From JACCXG01 sp963785755 (lineage in GTDB: Bacteria; Acidobacteriota; Vicinamibacteria; Vicinamibacterales; 2-12-FULL-66-21): a stretch of DNA of 32,341 bases. A model generated the notes under the pieces. The model did no database searches. It was not told the DNA's origin and saw only the letters and a program-made list of their open reading frames with translations. Position numbers and translations under genes: made by a program. The stretch covers positions 1 to 32,341 of the forward strand of contig CAWAXG010000014.1 of NCBI GenBank assembly GCA_963785755.1, given 5' to 3'. Positions 15,564-25,822 of this stretch are shown here, in pieces. Position 1 is the stretch's first letter. Each line of letters starts with the position of its first letter.

Positions 15564-18500
15564 ATGCGACTGATCGTGGCTAGCGTGGCAACCCTGATGA
15601 TCGTGACGCACGCCGCGCTGGCGCAGCAGATCACGACCGGGACGATCCAGGGCACCGTGACCGACGCGACCGGCGCGAGTCTGCCCGGAGTCACCGTCGA
15701 AGCCCGGAACGTCGCGATCAACCTGGCCAGCACGCAGGTCAGCGGGAACGACGGCAGATACGTCTTTCTCCAGCTGCCGCCCGGCTCCTACCGGATGACG
15801 TTCAGCCTCCCCGGTTTCGCCACGCTCGTGCAGGAGAACGTGACGCTGACGGTGGGACAGGCGCTCACCCTGCCGGCGGCGATGAAGGTCGCCGGTGTCG
15901 CCGAAACGGTGACGGTGAGCACGACCCAGGGAGTGATCGAATCGACCCGCACGTCGGCGGCCACGACCTTGAACGAGTTGACGGTGGAATCGCTGCCCAT
16001 CCTCGGCCGGAAGTTCGAGGATCTGCTCACCCTGACGCCAGGCGTGAGCATCGTCCAGGGACCCGATGGCGACGAAATCACGTTTGCCGGACAGCGTGGG
16101 ATCTTCAACAACATCAGCCTCGACGGCGGCGACTACAACAACGGCTTCTTCGGCGAGCAGGCCGGTGGTCAGCGCGCGGCGATCGACATCACGCTCGACG
16201 CGGTCAAGGAGTTTCAGGTGATCGCCACCGGCGCGCCGGCCGAATTCGGCCGCACGGCCGGGGGCGTCGTCAACGTGATCACGAAATCGGGAACGAACCG
16301 GCCGCACGGCACGCTCTTTTACTTCCAGCGGCTCGAAGATCTGACGAGCGAACTGTCGGATGGCACCAACCTCGACGGATTCCACCGCGAGCAGTGGGGT
16401 GGGACATTCGGCGGCCCGATCGCCACCGACAAGGCGTTCTTCTTCGGGGCGCTCGAGGGGATCACGGGCAACTTCACCCGGCCGAATCTCGGGAGGCCGA
16501 TTGGAGACACGCCGTGTCCGGTCGCGGCACCGACCATCCCCCAGCATGAAGCGCTCATCAACGAGCAACGGCGACTGCCAGCGCACGGCGCTCCTGAGCG
16601 TTCTTCAACCAGCGGCTGGGAATGGACGAGAGCCGGGAGATCGAGCATCCGATCACGACCGTCGCCGCGCTCGGCAAGCTCGATGCGGTCGCCAACAGCA
16701 GCAACCGGATTGCCGCGTCGTGGAACTTCAATCACTCGAAGAAGGAGAACGAGACCTTCGACGTCGCCACCTACGGGCCGTCTGCCAACGGCATCGAAGG
16801 CGACCCCGCGCGCATCAATGTGGGCAACGTCAACTGGTTCACCACGCTGTCCGATCGGGTGCTGAACGAGGCGCATTTCACCTATTCGCGTGAGAACCGC
16901 GCCCGGACGGCGGTCCAGTCCAACCTCGCGGCGGATACGGCCATGGGATTCGGACCGTCGTTCCGCTTCGGCAATCCGTTCTTCCTCCAGCCGAACGTCG
17001 ACGAGCTGATCTGGCGCACGCAGATCAAGGACAACCTGTCGATCGTGTCGGGCACGCACACGTTCAAGGTCGGTGGCGAATGGATGCACACGCTGAACGA
17101 TCAAGTGTTCCGCGGCTTCTTCACCGGCCGCTACATTTTCGACAGCGTCACCGGGTTTCTGCGCTATGCATCGCCGGCGGCGGCCGGCGGGTTCGGGCCC
17201 GCGACGGTCGGCTGCTCGAACGGGTCCTACGTCACAGCGCCCGCCTCGTGTCCGGCGGGGAGCACGACGAACGGCGGCCCGCTCCTGCTCTATCTGCAGG
17301 GAGCGGGACTGAGCGGGCCGGCGACCGACGCCGCCGGCGCGTCACGGATCGCCAACGAGGAATTCGCCCTCTTCGTGCAGGATCAGTGGCAGCCAACCAG
17401 GGGCCTCACTGTCAACTACGGCCTGCGCTGGGACGCGCAGCTCATGCCCGAAACCGCGGATCCGGCGACGACGGCCTACGGCGCGTTCCTCAGCGACCCG
17501 GCTTTTCCGTCCGACGGCACGATCCCCGATCAGTGGGCCATGATTCAGCCGCGCGGCGGCGTGGCGTGGGACATCGGCAGCAACGGCAGGCAACTGGTGC
17601 GCGCCAGCGCCGGCGTGTATTCGGCGCGGCAGAACATGCTGTCGCAGGTCGGAACGGTGACGACCAACGGGCTGCAGCAGCAGACGCTTTACGTCGACAG
17701 CAGCCTGCTGGTGGATTTCGGCGCGACGACGCCGACGTGGCCGGGAGCTGCTGACGCCGGCCAGCCGTTCCTCCCGGCGAGTTCCCGCTCTTCAGCGGCA
17801 TGCGGGTCTTCCACAAGGACTACAAGAATCCGCGCGTCTATTCGTTCAACGTCGCATACGAGCAGGAGCTGGTCACGGACGTGGCCGGCTACGTCGACTT
17901 CACCTGGGCGGAAGGACGGAACCTCACCAGATTCCTCAACTACAACCGGAGCGGCCCGTCGTGCTGCGATCAAGGCGCCGGTACGGGCAACACGTACGTG
18001 TACAGCGGATCGCCGTGGGGACCGCAGCTGGGTGAGGTCATGGTGGCCAACAGCCTCGGTGAATCACGCTACCGCGGACTCACGATCGGCGTGCGGAAGC
18101 GCCTCTCCCGCGGCTATCAGTTCGAAGCCAATTACGTGCTCGCGAAGGACGAGGACAACGATTCGAACGAGCGCGATCCGTTCACCGACCGCAGCTTCAA
18201 TTTCTTCGACCTCGATCTCGACTGGGGTCCATCCGACCGCGACATCAGGCACAAGGTGAACGCTTTCGGGTCCTTCACTCTTGGCGGCGGCTTCGAGCTC
18301 AGCGCCCGGATTCAAAGCCGCACGGCGCAGCCGATCACGGCAAGCCCGCGCAGCCTCGACGGCCAGGATCGCGGCCGCAACGGCGAGCGCAAGGACAACA
18401 CGTTCTTCTCGTTCGACTGGCGGCTGGCGCGGCCGTTCCGCTTCGGCAACGGCCTGCAGCTCATACCGGTCGTCGAGATGTTCAACACGTTCAACAACGA

Positions 18501-18612
18501 CAACAACATCAACCCGCTCACCACGCCGGCGCTGTTCAATTTCGACGGGTTCCTGCGCACCGGCGTGGGCGATCCGCGGCAGGTGCAGCTCGCCGTGAAA
18601 GTGCTGTTTTAG
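15564..18612 (+). CDS. Oar-like TonB-dependent outer-membrane receptor (four frameshifts)
   Basis: Outer-membrane transporter of the Oar/CarboxypepD_reg type. Signal peptide (MRLIVASVATLMIVTHAALAQ), regulatory-like beta domain (GTIQGTVTDATGASLPGVTV, DGRYVFLQLPPGSYRMTFSLPGF), plug domain (ESLPILGRKFEDLLTLTPGV, EFGRTAGGVVNVITKSGTN) and a long beta-barrel (FALFVQDQWQPTRGLTVNYGLRWD, NPRVYSFNVAYEQEL, GESRYRGLTIGVRKRLSRGYQ) ending GDPRQVQLAVKVLF. The last residue is Phe, as in many outer-membrane proteins. GAGGAGG stands 4 nt before the ATG. The frame breaks near 16563 and 16600 (extra G each, restoring NSNGDCQRTALLSFFNQRLGMDE) and near 17744 and 17766. Removing four bases gives 1014 residues with continuous family-like sequence. 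Ligand unknown, possibly oligosaccharides or peptides. Confidence 0.88.
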
Positions 18613-18746
18613 ACGGTAGCTCAACGTGGCTCAGTCGAAACGAGCCGACGGCAGTCAGCGACTCGAATGAGTACTGGCCTGGACGTCAGTCATTGTCATC
18701 AGGAACTGCACGCAGTCACGAGTCCGGAACACTGAGACGTGCGAAC

Positions 18747-18871
18747 GAATCGCGGACCGCGAGTGAGCGCAGCGAACGAGCCACGCGAGCCGGCGCGGTG
18801 CGAGGTGAGGGGAGCGAGTGAGCCCGCGCGAGCGCGCGTGTAAGGGGGTCCGGGGGACGAAGTCTCCCGGT
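18747..18871 (+). other. GC-rich structured intergenic element with terminal hairpin
   Basis: This stretch contains the 10-mer GCGAGTGAGC twice (18759-18768, 18814-18823) and several GAGCGAG/GCGCGAGCGCGCG motifs. It ends in a near-perfect hairpin at 18850-18870: CCGGGGGAC, loop GAA, GTCTCCCGG. The HAD ATG follows 6 nt later. No coding sequence is visible in 18613-18876. It could be a dispersed repeat, a leader RNA or a terminator of the TonB gene; no T-tract follows the hairpin. Confidence 0.5.
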
Positions 18872-18876
18872 GAAGA

Positions 18877-19613
18877 ATGATTGACCTCGTCGGTCTGGAC
18901 GCTGACGACACACTCTGGCACAACGAGCCGCTCTATACCTCGGCGCGCGAGCGATTCTGCGCGCTGCTCGAGCGCTACACTCCCAGCGGCGTCCCCGAGG
19001 CCCGGCTGCACGAGGTCGAGATGGCGAACCTCCGCCACTTCGGCTACGGGGTCAAGGGCTTCGTCCTCTCGATGATCGAAACGGCAATCGACCTGACCGG
19101 CGGACGGGTCGCGAACGCCGATGTGCGCGAGATCATCGGCTGGGGTCGCGACATGCTGAGCTCGCCGGTCACGCTGCTCGATGGCGTCCGCGAAGCCGTC
19201 GAGGAGCTCGCCGCCGACTTTCCTGTGATCCTCGTCACCAAGGGCGATCTCCTGCACCAGGAGTCCAAGCTGGCGAGCTCGGGGCTGGGGATCTCTTCAG
19301 CGGTATCGAGATCGTGTCGGACAAGAATGCCGACGTGTATCGCCGCGTGATGAAGCGCCACGGCGTCGAGGCGCGCGGCTTCGTCATGGCCGGCAACTCG
19401 CTCCGATCGGACGTCCTCCCGGTGCTCGAGGCCGGCGGCCACGCCGTCTACGTGCCCTATCAGGAAACCTGGATTCACGAACACGTCGATCCGCAGCGAT
19501 TGACCGACCTGTCCTATCACGAGATCGCGCACATCAGGGACCTGCCGGCGCTTTTGCGGAGCCTGGCGGCCGGGACCGCAGATCCGGCCCGCCCTCGCAG
19601 ATCACGCCACTAA
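18877..19613 (+). CDS. HAD-superfamily phosphatase (one frameshift)
   Basis: HAD hydrolase with all four motifs: I, GLDADDTLWH (nucleophile Asp8, Asp10); II, VILVTKGD (Thr); III, the Lys of VSDKNADVYRRVMKRH; IV, GNSLRSDVLPVLEAG. Members hydrolyse small phosphorylated metabolites; the substrate is not evident. The frame breaks near 19287-19290, where one G seems to be missing from a GGGG run; restoring it joins KLASSGLG to DLFSGIEIVSDKN and gives 245 residues. An alpha-helical cap lies between motifs I and II. The start follows a structured hairpin. The VapB gene lies 111 bp downstream. Confidence 0.87.
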
Positions 19614-19635
19614 CCCGCTCCCCATGGCAGGGAAC

Positions 19636-19671
19636 GGTTCAAGAGTCAAACCGGTTCAACCGTGCAAGAGT
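19636..19671. repeat. Degenerate GGTTCA-type remnant
   Basis: GGTTCAAGAGTCAAACC at 19636, then GGTTCAACC and GTGCAAGAG. These resemble two or three decayed octamer units without a clean opposite arm. They lie between the HAD stop and the VapB promoter. Confidence 0.35.
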
Positions 19672-19689
19672 AGCCGGGCCTGGCCTTGG

Positions 19690-19724
19690 AGACATATCTA
19701 TGTCTACATGGTATGCTTTGACAT
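19690..19724 (+). promoter_or_regulatory. vapB operator and -10 box
   Basis: AGACATA-TC-TATGTCT (19690-19705) is a perfect inverted repeat. GACATAT is repeated at 19720-19726, over the start codon. Between them TATGCT (19712-19717) lies 7 bp before the ATG at 19725, suggesting a leaderless mRNA. The region is AT-rich against a GC-rich background, as expected for an autoregulated VapB operator. Confidence 0.5.
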
Positions 19725-19973
19725 ATGCGGACGACCATCCGGTTGAATGCCCGCCTGCTGGCCGAAGCCAAGAAGCTGGCGGCCGACACCAACCGGACCC
19801 TGACCAAGGTCATCGAGGACGCGCTGCGCGAGGTTCTCGCACGCCGGCGGCGCTCGCCGCGGCGTGCGGTCTCGCTGACGGTTGTCGGCGGCCGTGGCGT
19901 CAATCCGGGAATTGATCTCGACGATAGCGCGGCGCTCCTGGCTGCGATGGAGGGCCGCGATGATCCTGCCTGA
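19725..19973 (+). CDS. VapB-type antitoxin (ribbon-helix-helix-like)
   Basis: 82 residues. N-terminal ribbon and helices typical of RHH/CopG or VapB antitoxins: MRTTIRLNARLLAEAKKLAA, then NRTLTKVIEDALREVLARRR. The basic middle and the acidic C-terminus (IDLDDSAALLAAMEGRDD) match DNA-binding and toxin-binding parts. The stop overlaps the toxin ATG region by 14 bp, showing translational coupling. Likely represses its own operon through the palindrome upstream. Confidence 0.88.
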   Translation: MRTTIRLNARLLAEAKKLAADTNRTLTKVIEDALREVLARRRRSPRRAVSLTVVGGRGVNPGIDLDDSAALLAAMEGRDDPA

Positions 19974-20385
19974 CGTCAACGTCCTCGTCTACGCCCACCG
20001 GCGTGACGCCGCTCACCATCAACCATGCCGGCGCTGGTTGGAGTCCGTCCTTCGGTCAGACGAAGCGTTCGGCATCGCGGAGCTCGTGCTGAGCGGTTTC
20101 GTCCGGATCGTGACCCATCCGGCGGTGTTCAATCCGCCGAGCACGCTGGCCCAGGCCCTGGCCTTCGCCGATGAAGTTCGGTCACCCGAACACGCCGTCC
20201 CGGTCGCCCCTGGCGCGCGGCATTGGGACATCTTTTCGAAGCTGTGTCGAGAGGCGGACGCCCGCGGCAACCTCGTCGCCGACGCCTACCTGGCCGCGCT
20301 GGCGATCGAGACGGGCAGCGAGTGGATCTCGACCGACGGGGATTACGCGCGCTTTCCCGGCCTCAGGTGGCGCCGGCCGTTCTGA
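19960..20385 (+). CDS. vapC: VapC-type PIN ribonuclease toxin
   Basis: 141 residues from ATG 19960, overlapping the antitoxin by 14 bp. PIN acidic residues: Asp5 (ILPDVNVLVYAHR), Glu41 (GIAELVLSGFVRI), Asp108 (LVADAYLAALA), Asp126 and Asp128 (WISTDGDYARFPGL). The ending DGDYARFPGLRW is characteristic of a well-known VapC subgroup. It should act as an Mg-dependent endoribonuclease inhibited by the adjacent VapB. An upstream in-frame start at 19882 lies inside vapB and is unlikely. Confidence 0.92.
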   Translation: MILPDVNVLVYAHRRDAAHHQPCRRWLESVLRSDEAFGIAELVLSGFVRIVTHPAVFNPPSTLAQALAFADEVRSPEHAVPVAPGARHWDIFSKLCREADARGNLVADAYLAALAIETGSEWISTDGDYARFPGLRWRRPF

Positions 20386-20553
20386 CTGCCACGGCTCCTC
20401 TCACATCCTGTTTGAGCCGCGGCGTCGATCACTCCTCTCGCGCGCGCCGACAGCGAGGTGATCCTTGCGTTGGGTTGACACGACTGAATCTGTTACCCTT
20501 CGCCAGCCGCCGGCATGTCGCGCATCGCGGTGCAAGCACTGAGTTTCTCGAGT

Positions 20554-23228
20554 ATGCCGCTCAATCCGGGAACGAGGCTGGGACCATTCGAGGTCGTCGC
20601 TCTCATCGGGGCCGGGGGAATGGGCGAGGTGTATCGCGCCCGTGACTCGCGTCTCGGTCGCGACATCGCCGTCAAGGTTCTGCCCTCCGCCGACCCCGAC
20701 CTCAAGGCGCGCTTCGCGCGCGAGGCCCGCATCATCGCGGGGCTGAGACACCCGCACATCTGTACCCTGCACGACATCGGCGAGGAGCACGGCACCGCCT
20801 ACCTTGTCATGGAATACCTGGATGGGGAGACACTCGCCGACAGACTCAGGCGCGGTCCCATGGACGTGCAGGAAGTCGTGCAGCGCGGCATTGAGGTCGC
20901 GCAGGCGCTCGACACCGCGCACCGGGCGGACATCGTGCACCGCGATCTGAAGCCCGCAAACATCATGCTGACCCGCGGCGGCGTGAAACTGCTCGACTTC
21001 GGCGTCGCCAGGCTGCGCGCGCCCGCAGTCGTGGCCGGCGGCATGCGTACCACCGCGGGTGACACACCCCTCACCGGGCGCGGGGTCATTATCGGTACAC
21101 CGCAGTACATGGCGCCGGAACAGCTCGAAGGCCACGAGGCTGACGCCCGCAGCGATCTGTTCGCGCTCGGGACGATCCTCTACGAGATGGTCACGGGCCG
21201 GCCAGCCTTCGCCGGCAGCAGTCCGGCCAGTCTCATCGCGGCGATTCTCACAAGCGAGCCGCCGGCGGCTCCCCCGCTCGATCTGCCACCGACACCACTC
21301 GGCCACGTGGTGAGGACGTGTCTCGTCAAGGATCCTGCCGAACGCCGTCAGACGGCGCACGATCTGCTGCTCGAACTCCAGTGGATTGCCGCCCATCCTT
21401 CGTCGTCGCCAACGACTGAACCGCGCGTGAGCCGGGGGACGGGCTGGAGATGGACTGCCGCGCTGGGTGCGCTCATCGTCGCTGCCGGGACGACAGCGTA
21501 CTGTGGATCGGCCAATCCACTACACCCTCTGAACGTCGCAATTCCAGCTCCGGCGGAGTTCACTTTCCTGTGCTGTCGCCCGACGGGACCCGGATAGCGT
21601 TCGCCGCGCAAGGCCCCGGCGGCCAGCCGATGTTGTGGATTCGCCCCCTCGAGGCGTCCGCAGCAGTCGCAATCCCAGGCACCGAGGACGCAAGCTTCCC
21701 ATTCTGGTCGGCAGACGGCCGTTCACTCGGGTTCTTCGCCTCCGGGAACCTGAAGATTGTCTCCGCCTCCCTCGGCCCCGCCCCGTCGACCGTACCGGAC
21801 ACTCGCCGCCGCGCCCGAACCACGTGGCGGAACCTGGAGTCCGTCTGGCGTGATCGTGTTCGCAAGAAACCTCGAAGGACGGGTTGTACCAGGTGTCCAC
21901 CGCCGGGCGGAGCGAGGTGACGCCGGTCACGACACTCAACCGGGAACGCCGAGAAAACTCGCATCGCTGGCCGCAATTCCTTCCTGACGGCAAGCGGATT
22001 CTCTATCTGGCTCGCAGCGCGGCGGCAGACCATCAGGGGATTTATGTCGGCACGCCTGAGGCGAACGACTGGAAGCTGCTGCTGCGCACGCCGGCCAACG
22101 CGCTCGTCACGCAGGGACCGGCCGAAGTGGCTGCCAGCCCTGAACCCCGCTCCGGTCAGCCGTTTCTTCTTTACATGCGCGGCCAGACGCTGACCGCGCA
22201 GCGCCTCGACCTCGATCGAATCGAGCTGACGGGCGAGCCGGTGCCCGTCGCGGATCCGGTGGGCACGTATCACTAATCGCGGCGTCTTCTCCGCCGCCGA
22301 CGTCGCGTCGGTAATGTATCGATCGCCCGTCGATTTGGACCGGTTCGGTCTTTTCGACCGATCGGGCATGGCAGTCGAACCCGGATTCACGGCAGCCGGC
22401 AACTTCCCGAGACTGTCACCAGACGGGACGCAGATCGTCTACGTCAGGGTCGATCCGTCGACCTTGACGGGCGACATCTGGGTGGACGATTGGTCGCGCC
22501 GGCAGAGCAGACGTCTGACGTTCGATCCAGGGTTCGACTGGACACCGCTCTGGTCGCCAGACGGAACTGAGGTCGCGTTTGCGACGAATCGGCACGGGCC
22601 CATGGACCTTTACGCGAAGGCCGCAGGCGGTGGCGCCGAGCGGCTGCTCTTCCGATCCGACAAGCGGAAAATCCCGACCGACTGGTCGCGAGACGGGAAG
22701 TTCCTCTTGTTTCAGCAGGAGGAACCTGTGGCGGGCTGGGATCTATGGGCCCTGCCCCTGGACGGCACTGGCCAACCGTTTCCCGTGGCGGGCTCCCAGT
22801 TCAACGAGGTGCAGGCTGTCTTCTCGCCGGACGGACGGTGGGTCGCGTATACCTCGGACGAGAGCGGCCAGGAGCAGATCTACGTCGTGCCCTTTCGCGC
22901 GCCGTCCGCTACGAGCAGCGATTCGGCCCGAAGATCTGAGCTGATCTCTGCCGAAGGAGGATCGCAGCCAAGGTGGACCGGCAAGGAGCTCTTCTACAGG
23001 TCCCGCGACGGCAAAATCACGGTTGTTCCGATCGACTCTGATCCCCCGTTCGTGCCCGGCACCGCCACAACGCTCTTCGACTCAACCATCATGCCGCAGC
23101 CGTCGGGCGTGGCGTCCTACGACGTCACCCGTGACGGGCTCCGATTCGTGATGAGGACCAGAGACGCCGACGTGCCTGCCGTGCCGTACACGCTCTTCGT
23201 CAACTGGCCGTCGGCACTCGTTCGATAG
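20554..23228 (+). CDS. Ser/Thr protein kinase with C-terminal PD40 propeller (about four frameshifts)
   Basis: The start MPLNPGTRLGPFEV is the usual opening of this family, so ATG 20554 is chosen over 20515. Kinase domain: glycine loop IGAGGMGEVY, Lys41, HRDLKPAN (Asp131, Asn136), DFG Asp148, GTPQYMAPEQ. A transmembrane helix (WTAALGALIVAAGTTAY) follows near 300. The outer part is a PD40 beta-propeller (FPVLSPDGTRIAFAAQG, WSADGRSLGFFASGNLKIV, WPQFLPDGKRILYLAR, LSPDGTQIVYVRV, WSPDGTEVAFATN). The frame breaks near 21568 (missing C), 21780-21800, 21876 (extra G) and 22271 (extra T, otherwise a stop at 22274). Repaired length is about 890 residues. TTGACA at 20475-20480 lies upstream without a convincing -10. 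Probably a membrane sensor kinase. Confidence 0.88.
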
Positions 23229-23236
23229 TTCCCCGT

Positions 23237-23902
23237 TTACAGGTTCGCAGGTTCAACGACGAACTCCTGGCTGATCCTGCCGAGCGTAGTCCGGCCGCAG
23301 CGAGCCCCCAGCTTGAAGAGACGAAGCAGGACCTGTGCAGTGATGAACGCATCGCCGCTCGCGGTGTGGCGATCGTGCGGGATGACGCCGAACATCTCGC
23401 ACAGCGCGTCCAGCGTGAATCGGCGAATCGGCGGACGGCCGGCGAAGGCGCCGTCCTGCTCGAGGTGCAGCGTCAGGTCCATCGTGTCCATGCTGCGGTT
23501 CAGGAGCCGCGTGCCCCAGTGCCGCTCGTAGCCGGCGTCGAAGGTGGCGATGTCGTGGCCGATGTGATGCCCGACGATGACGCCGTCCCGGACGTAGTCG
23601 AGAAACCGCTCCAGCGCCTCGGGTTCCTCGATGCCGGCGCGGCTCTCGTCCCGCGTGACGCCGTGCACCGCGACGGCGCTGGTGTTCTCCTCCACGCGGA
23701 TGAGCGCGTCGAAACTGTCGTCGAGCAGGATCTCCCCCGCCCTTACGGCGACGGCGCCGATCGTGATGAGGCGATCGGTCCGCGGATCCAGGCCCGTCGT
23801 CTCCGAGTCGAGCACGACGAAGCGGACCTGATCGACTGGCGTGTCGTCCGCCCACGTCGCCTCGAAGGCCTGCTGATAACGGGTGATGAAGGCTGGCGGC
23901 AT
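23237..23902 (-). CDS. DnaQ-like 3'-5' exonuclease (DEDDh)
   Basis: 221 residues. Exonuclease motifs: I, VVLDSETTGLDP (Asp-Glu); II, VIVGHHIGHDIATFDAGY; III, DRHTASGDAFITAQVLLRLF (His and Asp). This matches the epsilon-subunit-like exonuclease domain (EXOIII). Such stand-alone proteins beside a cNMP/CBS/DUF294 protein are a recurrent pair; the physiological role is not established. The ATG at 23902 overlaps the upstream stop by one base (TGATG), so translation is probably coupled. The last codons and stop (GAACCTGCGAACCTGTAA) contain two GGTTCA-type octamer units. Confidence 0.9.
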   Translation of the reverse strand: MPPAFITRYQQAFEATWADDTPVDQVRFVVLDSETTGLDPRTDRLITIGAVAVRAGEILLDDSFDALIRVEENTSAVAVHGVTRDESRAGIEEPEALERFLDYVRDGVIVGHHIGHDIATFDAGYERHWGTRLLNRSMDTMDLTLHLEQDGAFAGRPPIRRFTLDALCEMFGVIPHDRHTASGDAFITAQVLLRLFKLGARCGRTTLGRISQEFVVEPANL

Positions 23903-25738
23903 CAGATGGCGTCCAGCCAGGCCGGGTCGGCCGAGAATTCGAGCAGCCGGTGGATCACCGGGAAGCCGCTTTTGAGGACATGCCGATCGTGGCGGCTGAG
24001 CAGCGCCGGAGGCAGCTCCGCGCCGTCCGTGCCCTGACTGATTCCGACACGGCCCTGCTGCCAGAGGACGATCCGCAGCGTTTCGGCGGCGTCCCGGAAG
24101 ATCTCCTCGTGCGCGGGCAGCAGGCGGCGGGCGATGGCAAATCGATCGAGGGTGGACGTCCCCATCACGTCGCGCCCGGCCATGCCGAACACCCGGCCCA
24201 GATCGACCAGCGGTCTCAGCGCGCTGTGTTCGAGACGGAAGACCGTTGTCTGCTCACCGCTCTGCTCGATGACGGCGTCCTGGTAGAAGGTCAGCGGCGG
24301 CAGACTTGCGAGGCAATCGTGCGCGAGCACCTGGACGATGTCGCGGTCGACAGCCTGCACGACGCTCTCGCGGACCTGGCCCCACAGCGGCCGCGACCCG
24401 TGGAACGGGCGCAGATCGAAGAGCGCACGGCTGCGCGCCATCTCTTCGATCACCGGGTTCTCGATCCAGGCTCTGTAGCGCCGGCTCCATTCGGCCGGGC
24501 TGGCAACCGAGAATGACGACTCGAAAGATGCCTCGCCGCCGCGAAGGTAGTCGCACTGCGCGAGGCCGGCGATGACGCGTTCATACTGGTCCCGCAGCGC
24601 TCGAGAGTCCTCGCGCTCGTCGTGAATCACCATGACATCCGGCTCGCGGCGGACGATCGATTCGCCGCGGCCAGAGACCCCGCAGACGCACCAGCACGCG
24701 GACGACTCGTCCTGACCCGTCAGCGCGATCAGCCGGGTCAGGATGCCCAGGTCCACGGATTCGGTGAAACGCGCGATCCACTCGGTTGACGCCGCGCTCG
24801 TGAGGTACTGCAGCGCACACGCGCGGGCGCGCTGGTTGAGCGATCGGAGCGACTGCACGTCCGCCGCCCGGCTGATGTCGCGGAGGATCACTGCGGGCTG
24901 ATCGCCGAACACCGGCGCGAGATCGCGCGGCGTGATGACGGCCAGCAGCCGGCCGGAGGACGTGCCGTCAGCCGTCATGGCCAGCGCGGCCGCGCGGCTG
25001 CTGCCCATCGCGATCACCCCCTCCGCGATCGTGGCGTCCGGGCCAACCGTCGGCGGCAGATCCATGCGCAATTCCGACACGGGCTGCTCGGAACTGCCAC
25101 CACCGCCGGCAATCCAGTCGAACAGGATGTCGCTGGTGACGAGGCCGAGGAGTTGAGCCTCGGCGTTGGTCACGGCCACGCGCCTCGGCCCCCGTCCGCG
25201 CGAGCGTCCGCGCCACATCCGCCACACTCTGCCCGGACGCGCAGATCTGCAGCGGGCCGGACACGTCGTGCAGGAACATCCGCTGCGGGTCCGGCCGCTC
25301 GTCGGTGCGCTTGAAGTCGGCGACCACCGTGCCCAGTGCCGCCACGAACTGGCGGGCGTACGGATACTTCTCCAGCAGTTCGTCGAAATCCGTCGCGGGG
25401 AATCCGTAGACGACGACGTCGCTGGTCGAGCGCGCCGAATAGAGCACCGATCGCTCGCCATTGAACTGATCGACACCGAGCAGATCGCCCGCGCCGCGGA
25501 CGTCGCGCAACTCGGCGTCGCCGCCACGCTCGTCCCAGAGCGATACGGTCCCCTGCTGAATGACGAAGACGTGCGCCTTGTGCGGCTCCCCCTGCCACAG
25601 GATGAATTCGTTGGGCTCGTGGAACCGCACGCGTCCGTTCGCCGCGAGCGACACGAGATCCAGTTCGTCCATCGCGGCAAACGGCGGGTGCTGCTTCAGA
25701 AAATCGGCGACGCGGTAGCGGATGGCTGATGTTTCCAT
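23902..25738 (-). CDS. cNMP-binding / CBS / DUF294 nucleotidyltransferase-like protein (one frameshift)
   Basis: From ATG 25738: cyclic-nucleotide-binding-like domain about 1-130 (FHEPNEFILWQGEPHKAHVFVIQQGTV, RGAGDLLGVDQFNG), then a CBS pair (GQSVADVARTLARTG; AQLLGLVTSDILFDWIA; DATIAEGVIAMGSSRAAALAM; GRLLAVITPRDLA), a DUF294 nucleotidyltransferase-like domain (CVCGVSGRGESIVRREPDVMVIHDE) and a DUF294 C-terminal helical domain (FDLRPFHGSRPLWGQVRESVVQAV). The frame breaks at a run of five C near 25188-25192; removing one base restores RTGPRRVAVTNAE and gives 611 residues. The motif usually read as DQD is EPD here, so transferase activity is doubtful. It may sense nucleotides and act with the overlapping exonuclease. 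Cytosolic. Confidence 0.88.
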
Positions 25739-25781
25739 GGAGTGCTGGGAGGATACCGCGCGAACGGTCGTGTTGCGCCTG

Positions 25782-25822
25782 TACAAAATTGGCGGAGAGA
25801 TGGTTGCTGGCTACAAAATTGG
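25782..25822. promoter_or_regulatory. Direct repeat TACAAAATTGG in a divergent promoter region
   Basis: TACAAAATTGG occurs at 25782-25792 and 25812-25822, a 30-bp period (about three helical turns), in AT-rich DNA between the divergent CBS and cytochrome genes. The second copy runs into octamer array R7. It looks like a pair of regulator-binding sites. Confidence 0.45.

Noticed and set aside
16622..18259. Separate TonB receptor fragments as distinct genes or true pseudogene
   Set aside because: The pieces join into one 1014-residue receptor after removing four extra bases; no domain is missing.
18612..18660. Intrinsic terminator after the TonB gene (GGCTC / GAGCC)
   Set aside because: The stem is only five bp with a nine-base loop and no T-tract.
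22284..22313. A separate gene starting at MYRSPVDLDRF (22314)
   Set aside because: It continues the PD40 propeller of the kinase after one extra base near 22271; the upstream codons read TNRGVFSAADVASV in the same frame.
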